Source: Leptospira sanjuanensis (lineage in GTDB: Bacteria > Spirochaetota > Leptospiria > Leptospirales > Leptospiraceae). Taken from it: a stretch of DNA of 64,000 nucleotides. The DNA is taken from positions 248,001-312,000 of the forward strand of contig NZ_JAIZBG010000001.1 in NCBI RefSeq assembly GCF_022267325.1, written 5' to 3'. Made by a program: the position numbers and the translations under genes. The notes beneath the pieces are model-generated. The model ran no database searches. It saw only the letters and a list, made by a program, of their open reading frames with translations, and was not told the origin of the DNA. Positions 11,501 through 18,903 of this stretch are shown one piece after another; the first letter of the stretch is position 1; every line of letters starts with the position of its first letter.

Positions 11501-12047
11501 TGGGATGGCACCAAGCGGGATTGGCGCCTGCGACCAAAAAACAATCCGCGAGTTCTATATCCTCGTAGCTGATGGGAACACTGTCTTCCCCCAAGGCCAT
11601 TTTGTAACCCACGACCGCGGAACTCATACAAAGTCTTGAGTTCGTATCGATGTTGTTGGTTCCGATAAAACCTTTCGCGATTTTATTCACCACATAGTAT
11701 TCTTCCGTTAACAACTGACCGGAAACGTAGAATCCGACGGAGTCCGGTCCGTGTTCTTGGATGATTCTCTTAAACTCCTGCGCGACTTTTTGAAGAGCCG
11801 TCTCCCAATCGGTTTTAATAGGGGGAGAATTTCGATCTTTTCGTATCGTCGGATGGAATAAACGATCGGAACGGTTTAACAGAGAATAGTTGAGATTCAT
11901 TCCTTTGGAACAAAGAAGACCTTTGTTTGCCGGATGGGTGGGATCTCCTTCCACTTTCAGTTCCTTTTCGGAATGTTTTTGTATAAGAACTCCGCATCCT
12001 ACGCCGCAATAAGAGCAGGTAGTTTTAAACGTTTCGCTAATGTTCAC
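8529..12047 (-). CDS. nasA: Assimilatory nitrate reductase fused to FAD/NAD(P)H reductase and BFD domain
   Basis: An 1172-residue single chain. Residues 1-700 are a molybdopterin oxidoreductase of the NasA/NarB/NapA class: [4Fe-4S] ligands Cys11, Cys14, Cys18 and Cys46, and the molybdenum ligand Cys140 in SRLCMSS; the last 130 residues of this part form the MGD-binding domain. Residues 706-1085 are a NirB/NasC-like flavoprotein with FAD motif IGGGNG (711-716), ATGSSPF and NAD motif IVGGGLLGLE. Residues 1118-1172 are a BFD-type [2Fe-2S] domain with Cys1120, 1122, 1154 and 1157. There is no Tat signal, so it is cytoplasmic. It should reduce nitrate to nitrite with electrons from NAD(P)H inside one polypeptide, a job shared by NasC and NasA in Klebsiella. 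The start is GTG; Cys11 prevents a later start. Confidence 0.93.
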   Translation of the reverse strand: MNISETFKTTCSYCGVGCGVLIQKHSEKELKVEGDPTHPANKGLLCSKGMNLNYSLLNRSDRLFHPTIRKDRNSPPIKTDWETALQKVAQEFKRIIQEHGPDSVGFYVSGQLLTEEYYVVNKIAKGFIGTNNIDTNSRLCMSSAVVGYKMALGEDSVPISYEDIELADCFLVAGANPAWCHPILFRRIEARKQSNPNVKLIVVDPRKTESCEDADLHLQIRPGSDIHLFHAIARILIEHGRIDSEFLKNHTEGFEELKEKVFQRSVEDCANACDIPSEQIYTAAEWIGNSNGFLSLWAMGLNQSVIGVNKNLALLNLSLLTGKIGKPGSGPFSLTGQPNAMGGREVGGLCNLLPAHRNLANPEHRAEVAEFWGVDSIQEKPGYSATEMFDHLRTGKMKAIWIICTNPTVSLPDARLVESGLRSAEFVVVQDISKDSSAIPFADVVLPAAGWAEKQGTMTNSDRRITYLPKVIDPPGEAKADTWILNEFAKKMGWNSSFAFQNEGEVFQEHCRLTKGTNIDIAGLDYSILMEKRSVQWPYPAKDHGGTERLFTDRKFYRPNGKAKIHAVEPEDSSENATEHFPLILTTGRIRDQWHTMTRTGKVRKLNEHKREPYLEIHPNDARVRNIEEGTIVEIFNERGKTRVKATITQSIKEGVVFLPMHWGKRLGRDDSRANNLTSGAYDPFSKQPGFKISAVQVKVYQKRKEKILIIGGGNGTLAFLRSYRALDSESEITVLCKEKNPFYNRILLPDYISGEKIFGDLTGVSEEEILSWNFDIFSDTAVTQVHPEGKIVRDDKGNTHSYDKLIFATGSSPFIPNMIPKEMDGIFALRSKEDAERIKGFFVRDTHVLIVGGGLLGLELAAALKSLHVRVSVLIRTDRLMSKQLDAVAGEILNEEIEARGIEIIRNAEIVKIKGTSRVQNIKLSDGTVIQPDGIVFATGTSANLQLAKLAGIECKNGILVDPFLRSSDPDIYAIGEVAEHSSGMYGTVSATEEQSKIAANHIYGYAFDFYNGSIHSNLLKIPELDLVSLRLADTPMDLSEDKSGEYEEIVFLDRKRRKYKKCIIKGDKLVGAILIGDKSNFQEFKELISSGIELGERREQLLSGGGAQRKPVVGKLVCSCNGVGEGNLCEEIKNGIKSVEELGKTTGAGTGCGSCRPEISKILKANVTPV

Positions 12048-12059
12048 AGAATAAGTTTA

Positions 12060-12075
12060 TGCAAGAATGGTACCA
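12060..12075 (-). promoter_or_regulatory. Sigma-54 (-24/-12) promoter of nasA
   Basis: Minus strand reads TGGTACCATTCTTGCA: GG and GC elements separated by exactly 10 nt, matching the consensus TGGCACG-N4-TTGCA in all but two places. With the C of GC at -12, transcription would begin near 12049, two nucleotides before the GTG start codon. Confidence 0.75.
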
Positions 12076-12266
12076 GGTTCGGAATGCTGAAATCGAATCT
12101 TAAGTTTCTCCCGAATCCGATCGGTATCGCAATCCTCAAAGGTCGGTTTATGAATGCGTAATCGAAATGAAATATATTAGTAAATTATAATATATCTAAA
12201 GTGTTGATGACTTTGTGTAGAATTTTAGACTAATTGCTGATTTTTTCCGCATCAACCCTCGAAACG

Positions 12267-12348
12267 CCGGAGAGAATTTCGATTCGTACGAATTTGGAAT
12301 AGGCCCTCGAATAAAATTTTCAAGTTATAAGACGACAATTCTCTCTGG
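12267..12348. promoter_or_regulatory. Inverted repeats, candidate enhancer sites
   Basis: CCGGAGAGAATT at 12267-12278 is matched by AATTCTCTCTGG at 12337-12348 with a single mismatch, and a perfect palindrome ATTCGTACGAAT (12282-12293) lies between. They sit 44-125 bp upstream of the rightward -12/-24 element and about 190-290 bp upstream of the leftward one, distances usual for NtrC-type activator binding. The sequences do not match the enteric NtrC consensus closely, so the binding protein is unknown. Confidence 0.45.
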
Positions 12349-12391
12349 AAACGGCTCTTCTCGACTTTCCGCTCAAAAAATAAACCGAAAC

Positions 12392-12407
12392 TGGTACGGT
12401 TCTTGCT
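12392..12407 (+). promoter_or_regulatory. Sigma-54 (-24/-12) promoter of the narK-nirBD-moa operon
   Basis: TGGTACGGTTCTTGCT: GG at 12393-12394, GC at 12405-12406, spacing 10 nt, one mismatch to TGGCACG-N4-TTGCW. It shares the core TGGTACNNTTCTTGC with the opposing element. Predicted start near 12418, giving a 43-nt leader with a purine-rich ribosome site (AATAAGGAAAAA) before the ATG at 12461. Confidence 0.8.
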
Positions 12408-12460
12408 CTCTTTCTTAAGGAGTCTCAGAGGAGCCTTAGGAATAAGGAAAAAAATTAAAA

Positions 12461-13672
12461 ATGAAAAAGATTAAAGAATTTTTATCTGCCGGTCACTTCC
12501 CTACGCTTTTAAGTTCATTCTTATACTTTGATTTCAGCTTCATGGTATGGATGCTCTTAGCGGCTCTCGGAGTTTTTCTCTCCGAAGAATTCGGCTTAAA
12601 CCCCGCTCAGAAGGGTTTGATGGTATCGATTCCTTTGCTCGGAGGAACTCTTCTAAGAATTCCGATGGGTTTGTTATCCGATCGATTCGGATCGAGAAAG
12701 GTTGCCCTTTCCGGAATGTTGCTCACGATGTTTCCTCTCTTTTTAGGATGGCAGTTCGGAAATTCTATGGCCGAAATCTTCGCGATCGGTCTTCTTCTCG
12801 GAGTTGCGGGTTCCAGCTTTGCGGTTGCGCTCCCTCTTGCGAGTAAAAGTTATCCTGCAAGATACCAAGGTTTGGTATTGGGAATCGCGGGGGCCGGAAA
12901 CAGCGGTTCCGTGATCGCAACCTTGTTCGCGCCGGATCTTGCACGCAGCTTCGGATGGCATGCGGTTTTCGGATTCGCTTTGATTCCGATGTCTTTGGTG
13001 TTTATCTTCTTCTACTTTTTTGCGAAAGAAGAAGCCGTTCCTTCGTCCGGTAAAACGATTTTGGAATATCTCGCTCCGATTAAATCCAGAGACGCGATGA
13101 TCTTCAGCTTTTTATACAGCATTACGTTCGGAGGGTTCGTAGGGCTCGCGAGTTTTTTACCGATCTTCTTTTACGATCAATACGGCGCGGATAAGGTTAC
13201 TACCGGTTTATATACGACCTATTGCATCATCGGAGCAAGTATGATCCGTCCGTTCGGCGGCTATCTCTCCGATAAATTCGGAGGAGCGACCGTTCTTTGT
13301 ATCGTTCTTCTTTTGGTGTCGATGATCTTTTTCGGAATCTCCACTCTTCCGAGTTTGGGTCTTGTTCTTCCCTTATTTATCTTCCTGATGTTGTGTTTGG
13401 GACTCGGAAACGGTTCCGTGTTTCAGTTGGTTCCTTCCCGTTTCAAAAAGGATATCGGAATCGTCACCGGTTTCGTGGGCGCCTTCGGCGGGTTAGGCGG
13501 ATTTATGGTGCCGAATCTTCTCGGTTCCTTGAAGTCCGGCTGGGGAACGTATGCCGCGGGATTCACGGTTCTCGGTGTGATCGTTTTGATCGCAGCGGCC
13601 GTTTTATACGGAACGAACTTTTACGTTTGGAATCGCATGGAAGAATCTCAACTCGAGATCGAAACGGCTTAA
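12461..13672 (+). CDS. narK: NarK-type nitrate/nitrite MFS transporter
   Basis: A 403-residue protein with 12 predicted membrane spans. It has the MFS loop motif GLLSDRFGSRK near residues 67-77 and a repeat of it (GYLSDKFGG) in the second half. The glycine-rich GIAGAGNSGSVIATLFAP at about 140-157 and FVGAFGGLGGFMVPNLLG in the C-terminal half are the two nitrate-signature helices of the NNP family. It should bring nitrate into the cytoplasm for the reductase encoded across the divergent promoter. It is the first gene of the rightward operon, 30 nt before nirB, and lies behind the sigma-54 element. Confidence 0.92.
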   Translation: MKKIKEFLSAGHFPTLLSSFLYFDFSFMVWMLLAALGVFLSEEFGLNPAQKGLMVSIPLLGGTLLRIPMGLLSDRFGSRKVALSGMLLTMFPLFLGWQFGNSMAEIFAIGLLLGVAGSSFAVALPLASKSYPARYQGLVLGIAGAGNSGSVIATLFAPDLARSFGWHAVFGFALIPMSLVFIFFYFFAKEEAVPSSGKTILEYLAPIKSRDAMIFSFLYSITFGGFVGLASFLPIFFYDQYGADKVTTGLYTTYCIIGASMIRPFGGYLSDKFGGATVLCIVLLLVSMIFFGISTLPSLGLVLPLFIFLMLCLGLGNGSVFQLVPSRFKKDIGIVTGFVGAFGGLGGFMVPNLLGSLKSGWGTYAAGFTVLGVIVLIAAAVLYGTNFYVWNRMEESQLEIETA

Positions 13673-13702
13673 TCCAGTTACGTTATCGGGAGAAAAATAA
13701 AA

Positions 13703-16228
13703 ATGTCAAAGCAACAGTTGATCGTAGTCGGGAATGGGATGGTCGGCCATAGATTGGTCGAGAAATTGGTTGAATTCGGCGGAATCGAAAAGTTTGATAT
13801 TCTAATATTCGGAGAGGAGCCCAGAAGAGCGTACGATCGGGTTCATCTTTCCGAATATTTCGCAAACCGTTCCGTGGATCCTTTGTATCTTTCGAAAGAG
13901 GACTGGTATTCACAGAACGGGATCGATCTTCACCTGAAGGAGAAAGTGACTTCGGTGGATCCGGTTTCGAAAAAAGTGGAAACTTCTTCCGGAGCGGTTT
14001 ACTCCTTCGACAAACTCGTGTTTGCCACCGGTTCCGCTCCTTTCGTTCCGACCTTCGAAGGAATCGATAAGAAAGGGGTTTTCGTTTATAGAACTATCGA
14101 AGACTTAGAGGAAATTTTAGAATACGGAAAGTCCGTAAAAACCGCCGCCGTGTTAGGCGGAGGACTTTTGGGATTGGAAGCCGCAAAGGCGCTCGTCGAT
14201 ATGAATCTCAAAACCGACGTCGTGGAGTTCGCTCCTCGATTGATGCCTCGTCAGCTGGACGAAGCGGGTTCCTCCATTCTCAGATCGAAAATAGAAGAAC
14301 TGGGAGTTTCGATTCTTTTGGAAAAGAACACCAAACGAGCGATCGGTGAAGCCGCATTCGCCGGTCTTGAATTTCAAGACGGTTCGATTTTAGAGACGGA
14401 AATGCTCGTCGTTTCCGCCGGAATCAGACCGAGGGACGAACTTGCAAAGAATGCGGGAATCGCGGTGGGAGAAAGGGGCGGTATTCAGGTAAACGATCTT
14501 CTCGAAACGAGCGCGGACGGAATTTATTCCATCGGTGAATGTGCGCTTCATAACGGAATGATCTACGGTCTCGTGGCTCCCGGTTACGAAATGGCCGAAA
14601 CCGTAGCACATAATCTTTGTTATTCGGAAAGAGAATCCAAGTCGTATTTGGGTTCGGACTTATCCACGAAATTGAAATTGATCGGAGTGGACGTCGCTTC
14701 TTTCGGAGACGCTCTCGGACAATGCCCACACATACCCATCGCATTCAAAAATCCTCTTACGGGGATTTATAAGAAATTGGTAATATCCGAGGACGGTAAA
14801 ACGCTTCTCGGAGGAATTCTAGTAGGAGACGCGAGCGCTTACGGAAACCTTCTTGCGTTGTATTTAAACAAGATCGAACTTCCTTCCGAACCGGAAAGTC
14901 TGATCGTAGGTTCCGTCTCTGCCGAATCGACGTTTGGTGCCGGATCGCTTCCGGACACGGCGAAGATCTGTTCGTGCAACAACGTTTCCAAAGGCGACAT
15001 CCTAAACGCGATTCGCGACAAAGACTGTTACGAGATGGGCAGTTTGAAGGAATGCACGAAAGCCGGCACGGGATGCGGCGGTTGTATTCCTCAGGTGAAT
15101 TCTCTTCTTAAGGGAGAATTAAAATTGCTCGGTAAAGTCGTAACGGAACATCTTTGCGAACACTTTCCGTTTTCCAGACAGGAATTGTTCCAAGTCATCA
15201 AGGTAAAAAAACTCAAAACTTTCGACGATGTGATCGCGGAAAGCGGTAAAGGAAAAGGATGCGAAGTCTGCAAACCGGCGGTCGCTTCGATTCTTGCGAG
15301 TTTATGGAACGAGACGATCGTTCATAAACATCACAGAGAAATTCAAGATACGAACGACAAGTATCTTGCAAACATTCAAAGAGGCGGAACGTATTCTGTC
15401 GTGCCGAGGATTCCGGGCGGTGAAATTACTCCGGAAAAACTCATCGTGATCGGAGCCGTTGCAAAGAAATACAATCTTTACTGCAAGATCACCGGAGGTC
15501 AAAGGATCGATCTTCTCGGCGCGAGAATGGAAGACCTTCCGGATATTTGGAAGGATTTGGTCGACGAAGGTTTTGAAAGCGGTCACGCATACGGTAAGGC
15601 GATGAGAACCGTAAAGAGCTGCGTCGGTTCGACATGGTGCAGATACGGCGTGCAGGATAGTACTTCGTTTGCGATTCGCATCGAAGAACGTTATCGTGGA
15701 ATTCGTTCTCCGCATAAATTGAAGGCCGCCGTTTCCGGTTGTATCCGCGAATGTGCGGAAGCGCAAAGCAAGGACTTCGGTTTAATCGCGACCGAAAAAG
15801 GATGGAATCTTTACGTAGGAGGCAACGGAGGAGTGACTCCGCAGCACGCGATGCTCCTCGCGGCCGACATCGACGAAGACACTTGTGTGAAATACATCGA
15901 TCGATTCCTGATGTTCTATATCCGAACCGCGGATAAACTTACAAGAACCGCGGCTTGGCTCAATCAGCTCGAAGGAGGAATCGATTATCTCAAGGACGTG
16001 ATCGTCAACGATCGTCTTGGAATCAACGAACAGCTTGAAGCCGAGATGCAGATGCTCGTCGACAGCTATCATTGCGAATGGAAGGCGGTTGTGGACGATC
16101 CTGAAAAACAGAAGAAGTTTAAACACTTCGTCAACAGCGATCAACCGGATACGAACGTGAAATTCATCCAAGAAAGAGGCCAGATCCGTCCGGTGGATTG
16201 GCAAAAGAAAGAACTATCGGTGACCTAA
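13703..16228 (+). CDS. nirB: Nitrite reductase [NAD(P)H] large subunit
   Basis: 841 residues, the usual length for NirB. Residues 1-300 are the FAD/NAD domain (VVGNGMVG at the N-terminus, LGGGLLGLE at about 151-159). A BFD [2Fe-2S] domain follows with CSCNNV near residue 422 and GTGCGGC near 457, then a second shortened BFD-like segment (GKGKGCEVCKPAV). The C-terminal half is the sulfite/nitrite reductase fold, with siroheme-[4Fe-4S] ligands Cys640, Cys646, Cys680 and Cys684 (CVGSTWC and CIREC). It reduces nitrite to ammonium in the cytoplasm using NADH, with siroheme supplied through the CobA enzyme encoded downstream. The ribosome site GGGAG lies before the ATG. Confidence 0.96.
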   Translation: MSKQQLIVVGNGMVGHRLVEKLVEFGGIEKFDILIFGEEPRRAYDRVHLSEYFANRSVDPLYLSKEDWYSQNGIDLHLKEKVTSVDPVSKKVETSSGAVYSFDKLVFATGSAPFVPTFEGIDKKGVFVYRTIEDLEEILEYGKSVKTAAVLGGGLLGLEAAKALVDMNLKTDVVEFAPRLMPRQLDEAGSSILRSKIEELGVSILLEKNTKRAIGEAAFAGLEFQDGSILETEMLVVSAGIRPRDELAKNAGIAVGERGGIQVNDLLETSADGIYSIGECALHNGMIYGLVAPGYEMAETVAHNLCYSERESKSYLGSDLSTKLKLIGVDVASFGDALGQCPHIPIAFKNPLTGIYKKLVISEDGKTLLGGILVGDASAYGNLLALYLNKIELPSEPESLIVGSVSAESTFGAGSLPDTAKICSCNNVSKGDILNAIRDKDCYEMGSLKECTKAGTGCGGCIPQVNSLLKGELKLLGKVVTEHLCEHFPFSRQELFQVIKVKKLKTFDDVIAESGKGKGCEVCKPAVASILASLWNETIVHKHHREIQDTNDKYLANIQRGGTYSVVPRIPGGEITPEKLIVIGAVAKKYNLYCKITGGQRIDLLGARMEDLPDIWKDLVDEGFESGHAYGKAMRTVKSCVGSTWCRYGVQDSTSFAIRIEERYRGIRSPHKLKAAVSGCIRECAEAQSKDFGLIATEKGWNLYVGGNGGVTPQHAMLLAADIDEDTCVKYIDRFLMFYIRTADKLTRTAAWLNQLEGGIDYLKDVIVNDRLGINEQLEAEMQMLVDSYHCEWKAVVDDPEKQKKFKHFVNSDQPDTNVKFIQERGQIRPVDWQKKELSVT

Positions 16229-16237
16229 GGAGCTAAC

Positions 16238-16603
16238 ATGCAAACTACGATCGAAGAAAAAGTCTGGATTGAAGTCGCTCCCATTTCGGAATTCTCCCGG
16301 AACGGGGGGACTTGTGCAAAGATTGGGGACGAGCAAATCGCAATTTTTCATTTCCAACAAGAAGATGAATGGTATGCTTGTGAGAATCGCTGCCCTCATA
16401 CGGGAGATATGGTTTTATCCAGAGGACTTACCGGTGATTCCCAAGGCGAACCTAAGGTCGCTTGTCCTCTGCATAAGAAATCCTTCTCTCTCAAATCGGG
16501 AGAATGTATCTCGGGCGAATCGTATTCCGTCCGCACTTTTCCCGTTAAGGTCGAAGGTGGAACGGTGTACGTTGCCGTAGATTCCTCCGTGGTGGCGAAA
16601 TGA
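16238..16603 (+). CDS. nirD: Nitrite reductase small subunit, Rieske-fold
   Basis: 121 residues, starting 9 nt after nirB with AAGGAGC as ribosome site. It has a Rieske fold, and the ligands are kept: Cys-Pro-His (RCPHTGDMV, near residues 51-54) and Cys-Pro-Leu-His (ACPLHKKSF, near 76-79). In E. coli NirD the matching positions are lost (SPLKKQRF), so this protein may carry a real [2Fe-2S] cluster. NirD associates with NirB; adjacency and family resemblance both support the call. Confidence 0.93.
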   Translation: MQTTIEEKVWIEVAPISEFSRNGGTCAKIGDEQIAIFHFQQEDEWYACENRCPHTGDMVLSRGLTGDSQGEPKVACPLHKKSFSLKSGECISGESYSVRTFPVKVEGGTVYVAVDSSVVAK

Positions 16604-16621
16604 AAAACGCGGGGTGAGGTT

Positions 16622-17575
16622 ATGATAAGCGACGGTTTCGGCAGGAGTTTTCGAACTCTTAGAATCAGCCTTTTGGATCGTTGCAATTTCGCCTGCACTT
16701 ACTGCGTGGATCGCGAAACCTCGGAGTTCGGTTTAAAAAAAACGGATTTACTAAAAACGGAAGAATGGGTTCGCGTCGTGAAAGGTCTGCATTCCGCTTT
16801 AAATCTGAAGAAGGTTCGTCTCACCGGAGGAGAACCGACTCTTTATCCCGGATTGAAAATTCTCGTTCGAGAAATTAAAAACCTGAATATTCCCGAAGTT
16901 TCGATCACGACCAACGGTTCGGTTTTATCCAAACAAATCGAGGAATTGAAGGAAGCCGGGCTCGATTCGGTAAACGTTTCTTTGGACGGAGTTACGCAGG
17001 AATCGTTTCAAAAGATGAGCCGCCGTTCCGCGTTCAAACAGACGTTAAACGGAATCGACGCGGCCGTTTCGACCGGCATGAAGGTACGAATCAACTGCAC
17101 GTTGGTTCGCGGAAAAAACGAGGATCAGATTATTCCAATTCTTGAATATTCTTGGAGCAAGGGGATTCTTCCGCGGTTTTTGGAACTGATGAAAATGGGT
17201 TATCTTCAGAATTCGGATACGGTTCCGATTTTTAAACAACACGAGATTTTGGACCGCGTGGAAAGCGAATTCGGAACTCTGACTCCGCAGGTCAGAAAAG
17301 AATCCTCCACGGCAAATTATTGGACGACGAAGGAAGGACGTTCTTTCGGAATTATCGCAAACGAATCGGCTCCGTTCTGCCGCGATTGCGATCGTCTACG
17401 ATTGGACAGCAAGGGAAATCTTTACGGTTGTTTGAGTTCCTCGACCGGGTTTCCGCTTCCTAAGTTGATGGAACAGGGGATCGAGATGGAACAGATTCTT
17501 ACGTTGGCGTTGCGTCAAAAACAGGACGTTCGGTTTAAAGGAAGCGACCTAACCATGATGGCGATCGGAGGTTAA
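16622..17575 (+). CDS. moaA: GTP 3',8-cyclase (molybdopterin synthesis, first step)
   Basis: 317 residues. Radical-SAM cluster motif CNFACTYC near residues 20-27, GGEPTL at about 69-74, and the C-terminal second cluster ligands in FCRDCDRLRLDSKGNLYGC. The chain ends in GG, as functional MoaA does. It converts GTP to the 3',8-cyclo intermediate that the MoaC part of the downstream fusion turns into cPMP. It follows nirD by 18 nt with GGGGTGAGG as ribosome site, so molybdenum cofactor synthesis is made with the nitrogen genes. Confidence 0.95.
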   Translation: MISDGFGRSFRTLRISLLDRCNFACTYCVDRETSEFGLKKTDLLKTEEWVRVVKGLHSALNLKKVRLTGGEPTLYPGLKILVREIKNLNIPEVSITTNGSVLSKQIEELKEAGLDSVNVSLDGVTQESFQKMSRRSAFKQTLNGIDAAVSTGMKVRINCTLVRGKNEDQIIPILEYSWSKGILPRFLELMKMGYLQNSDTVPIFKQHEILDRVESEFGTLTPQVRKESSTANYWTTKEGRSFGIIANESAPFCRDCDRLRLDSKGNLYGCLSSSTGFPLPKLMEQGIEMEQILTLALRQKQDVRFKGSDLTMMAIGG

Positions 17576-17577
17576 AG

Positions 17578-17820
17578 ATGAACGTAGCGGTAAAAACATT
17601 CGGAATTTTAAAGGATCATTTTCAATCCGACTTCGTTCTCAACTTGGAAACTCCGGTTCGCGTACTGGACGTTGTTGAGGAGATGCGCAAAAAGAAACCG
17701 GCCACGAGCGGAATTTTGGACGTATCCCTTTGGGCGGTTCAGGATAAAATGGTCGGAGCCGATCGAATCGTGGAAGAAGGGGAAGTCGTATTGATACTTC
17801 CTCCTTTGAGCGGAGGCTGA
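17578..17820 (+). CDS. moaD: Molybdopterin synthase sulfur carrier subunit
   Basis: 80 residues with the ubiquitin-like pattern and the C-terminal Gly-Gly (LPPLSGG) that becomes a thiocarboxylate. It begins two bases after the moaA stop. It passes sulfur to cPMP together with MoaE, encoded next. The enzyme that adenylates MoaD (MoeB) is not in this window. Confidence 0.93.
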   Translation: MNVAVKTFGILKDHFQSDFVLNLETPVRVLDVVEEMRKKKPATSGILDVSLWAVQDKMVGADRIVEEGEVVLILPPLSGG

Positions 17821-17821
17821 T

Positions 17822-18295
17822 ATGCATCTTCAAGAAGAACCGATCGATCTCGCATTCTTAATTTCGCAAGGACACGATCCTTCCAGCGGCGCAGTCGTAC
17901 TTTTCAGCGGAGAACCCAGAGACAACGCGGGCACGGATCATAAGAAAGTGACTCATCTCTTTTACGAAGCGTATCCTCCGATGGCCGGACCGATGATCGC
18001 AAAAATTTTGGAAGAAGCGACAGCGATCTTTCATTTAAAAAAAGCGATCTGCGTTCATAGAACGGGAACCGTTCAACCGGAAGAATCATCCGTCTGTGTG
18101 ATCACGACTTCTTCGCATCGTAAGGAAGCGTACGAAGCGAATCGATATATTATCGACCGAGTCAAACACGAGGTTCCGATTTGGAAAAAGGAATTTTACG
18201 AAGACGGAACTTCGGAATGGACTCTCAATTGCGCGGGTTGCGCCGCGGGCACGACCGGACATGAACGTTATACGCCTTTGAGGGCGCATCGATGA
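17822..18295 (+). CDS. moaE: Molybdopterin synthase catalytic subunit
   Basis: 157 residues. Family signatures: GAVVLFSGEPRDNAGTDHKK near the N-terminus, HLFYEAYPPMA, RTGTVQPEESSVCV, and the catalytic Lys region PIWKKEFYEDGT near residues 119-130. It forms the heterotetramer with MoaD that inserts two sulfurs into cPMP. The ATG follows the moaD stop by one base; its stop overlaps the start of mobA. Confidence 0.94.
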   Translation: MHLQEEPIDLAFLISQGHDPSSGAVVLFSGEPRDNAGTDHKKVTHLFYEAYPPMAGPMIAKILEEATAIFHLKKAICVHRTGTVQPEESSVCVITTSSHRKEAYEANRYIIDRVKHEVPIWKKEFYEDGTSEWTLNCAGCAAGTTGHERYTPLRAHR

Positions 18296-18903
18296 TAAAA
18301 CGAACGCCCATCGGATTGATTCTTTGCGGAGGATATTCCTCGCGCATGGGAAGGGACAAGGGACTTCTTGTCACGGAGGGTCAGTCGTGGGTTCGCAAAC
18401 GGTACGAACTTTTGCGAGAATTTACCGATCGTTGTTTGATCTCGATCCGAAAAGAACAAAGAGCCGCGTATCAAAAAGAGAACTCTTCCTTTGAATTAGT
18501 GGAAGATATCTTTGAAGATCAAGGACCGATTTCCGGAATTCTTGCCGCGCACCTTGGCGATACGACCGCCGATTATTTGGTTATCGCCTGCGATATGCCG
18601 ATCCCGGATCCAACGATTCTCGTTCGGCTCTTGGAAGAATATCGGAACGACTCGGAAAAATCAGCGTACGCATGGAAACGCCAAGATCAAATCGAACCGT
18701 TTCCTGCGATTTATACGTCCGAGCTATTGAAAAACACATTCAAAAAATGGAATTCTCCTTCTAAAATCGGTTCGCCGAGCGGAATTTTAAAGGAAGCGGA
18801 AACGAAATGGATCGAGTTCGATTCTTCTGACGCGTTTGAAAACGCATTCATCAATTATAATACTCCGAACGAAATCGGAATCTCTTCGGAGGTCGTCGTA
18901 TGA
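18292..18903 (+). CDS. mobA: Molybdenum cofactor guanylyltransferase
   Basis: 203 residues. The nucleotide-binding signature LILCGGYSSRMGRDKG is at residues 6-21 and the metal-binding Asp in IACDMPI is about residue 100. MobA adds GMP to molybdenum cofactor to give the bis-MGD form that NasA-type nitrate reductases use, which fits the operon. It starts within the moaE stop (ATGA overlap) and itself overlaps the next gene by four bases. Confidence 0.92.
   Translation: MIKRTPIGLILCGGYSSRMGRDKGLLVTEGQSWVRKRYELLREFTDRCLISIRKEQRAAYQKENSSFELVEDIFEDQGPISGILAAHLGDTTADYLVIACDMPIPDPTILVRLLEEYRNDSEKSAYAWKRQDQIEPFPAIYTSELLKNTFKKWNSPSKIGSPSGILKEAETKWIEFDSSDAFENAFINYNTPNEIGISSEVVV

Larger units (their letters stand above)
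12048..12460. other. Divergent control region of the nitrate island
   Basis: 413 bp without a gene, between nasA (left) and the transporter gene (right). It holds two outward-facing sigma-54 elements near its two ends, a perfect 12-bp palindrome ATTCGTACGAAT at 12282-12293, and a longer near-perfect inverted repeat CCGGAGAGAATT (12267-12278) / AATTCTCTCTGG (12337-12348). The centre is AT-rich (around 12170-12200). This is the architecture of a shared enhancer with two sigma-54 promoters, the palindromes being candidate activator sites. The activator is not encoded in the window. Confidence 0.7.
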
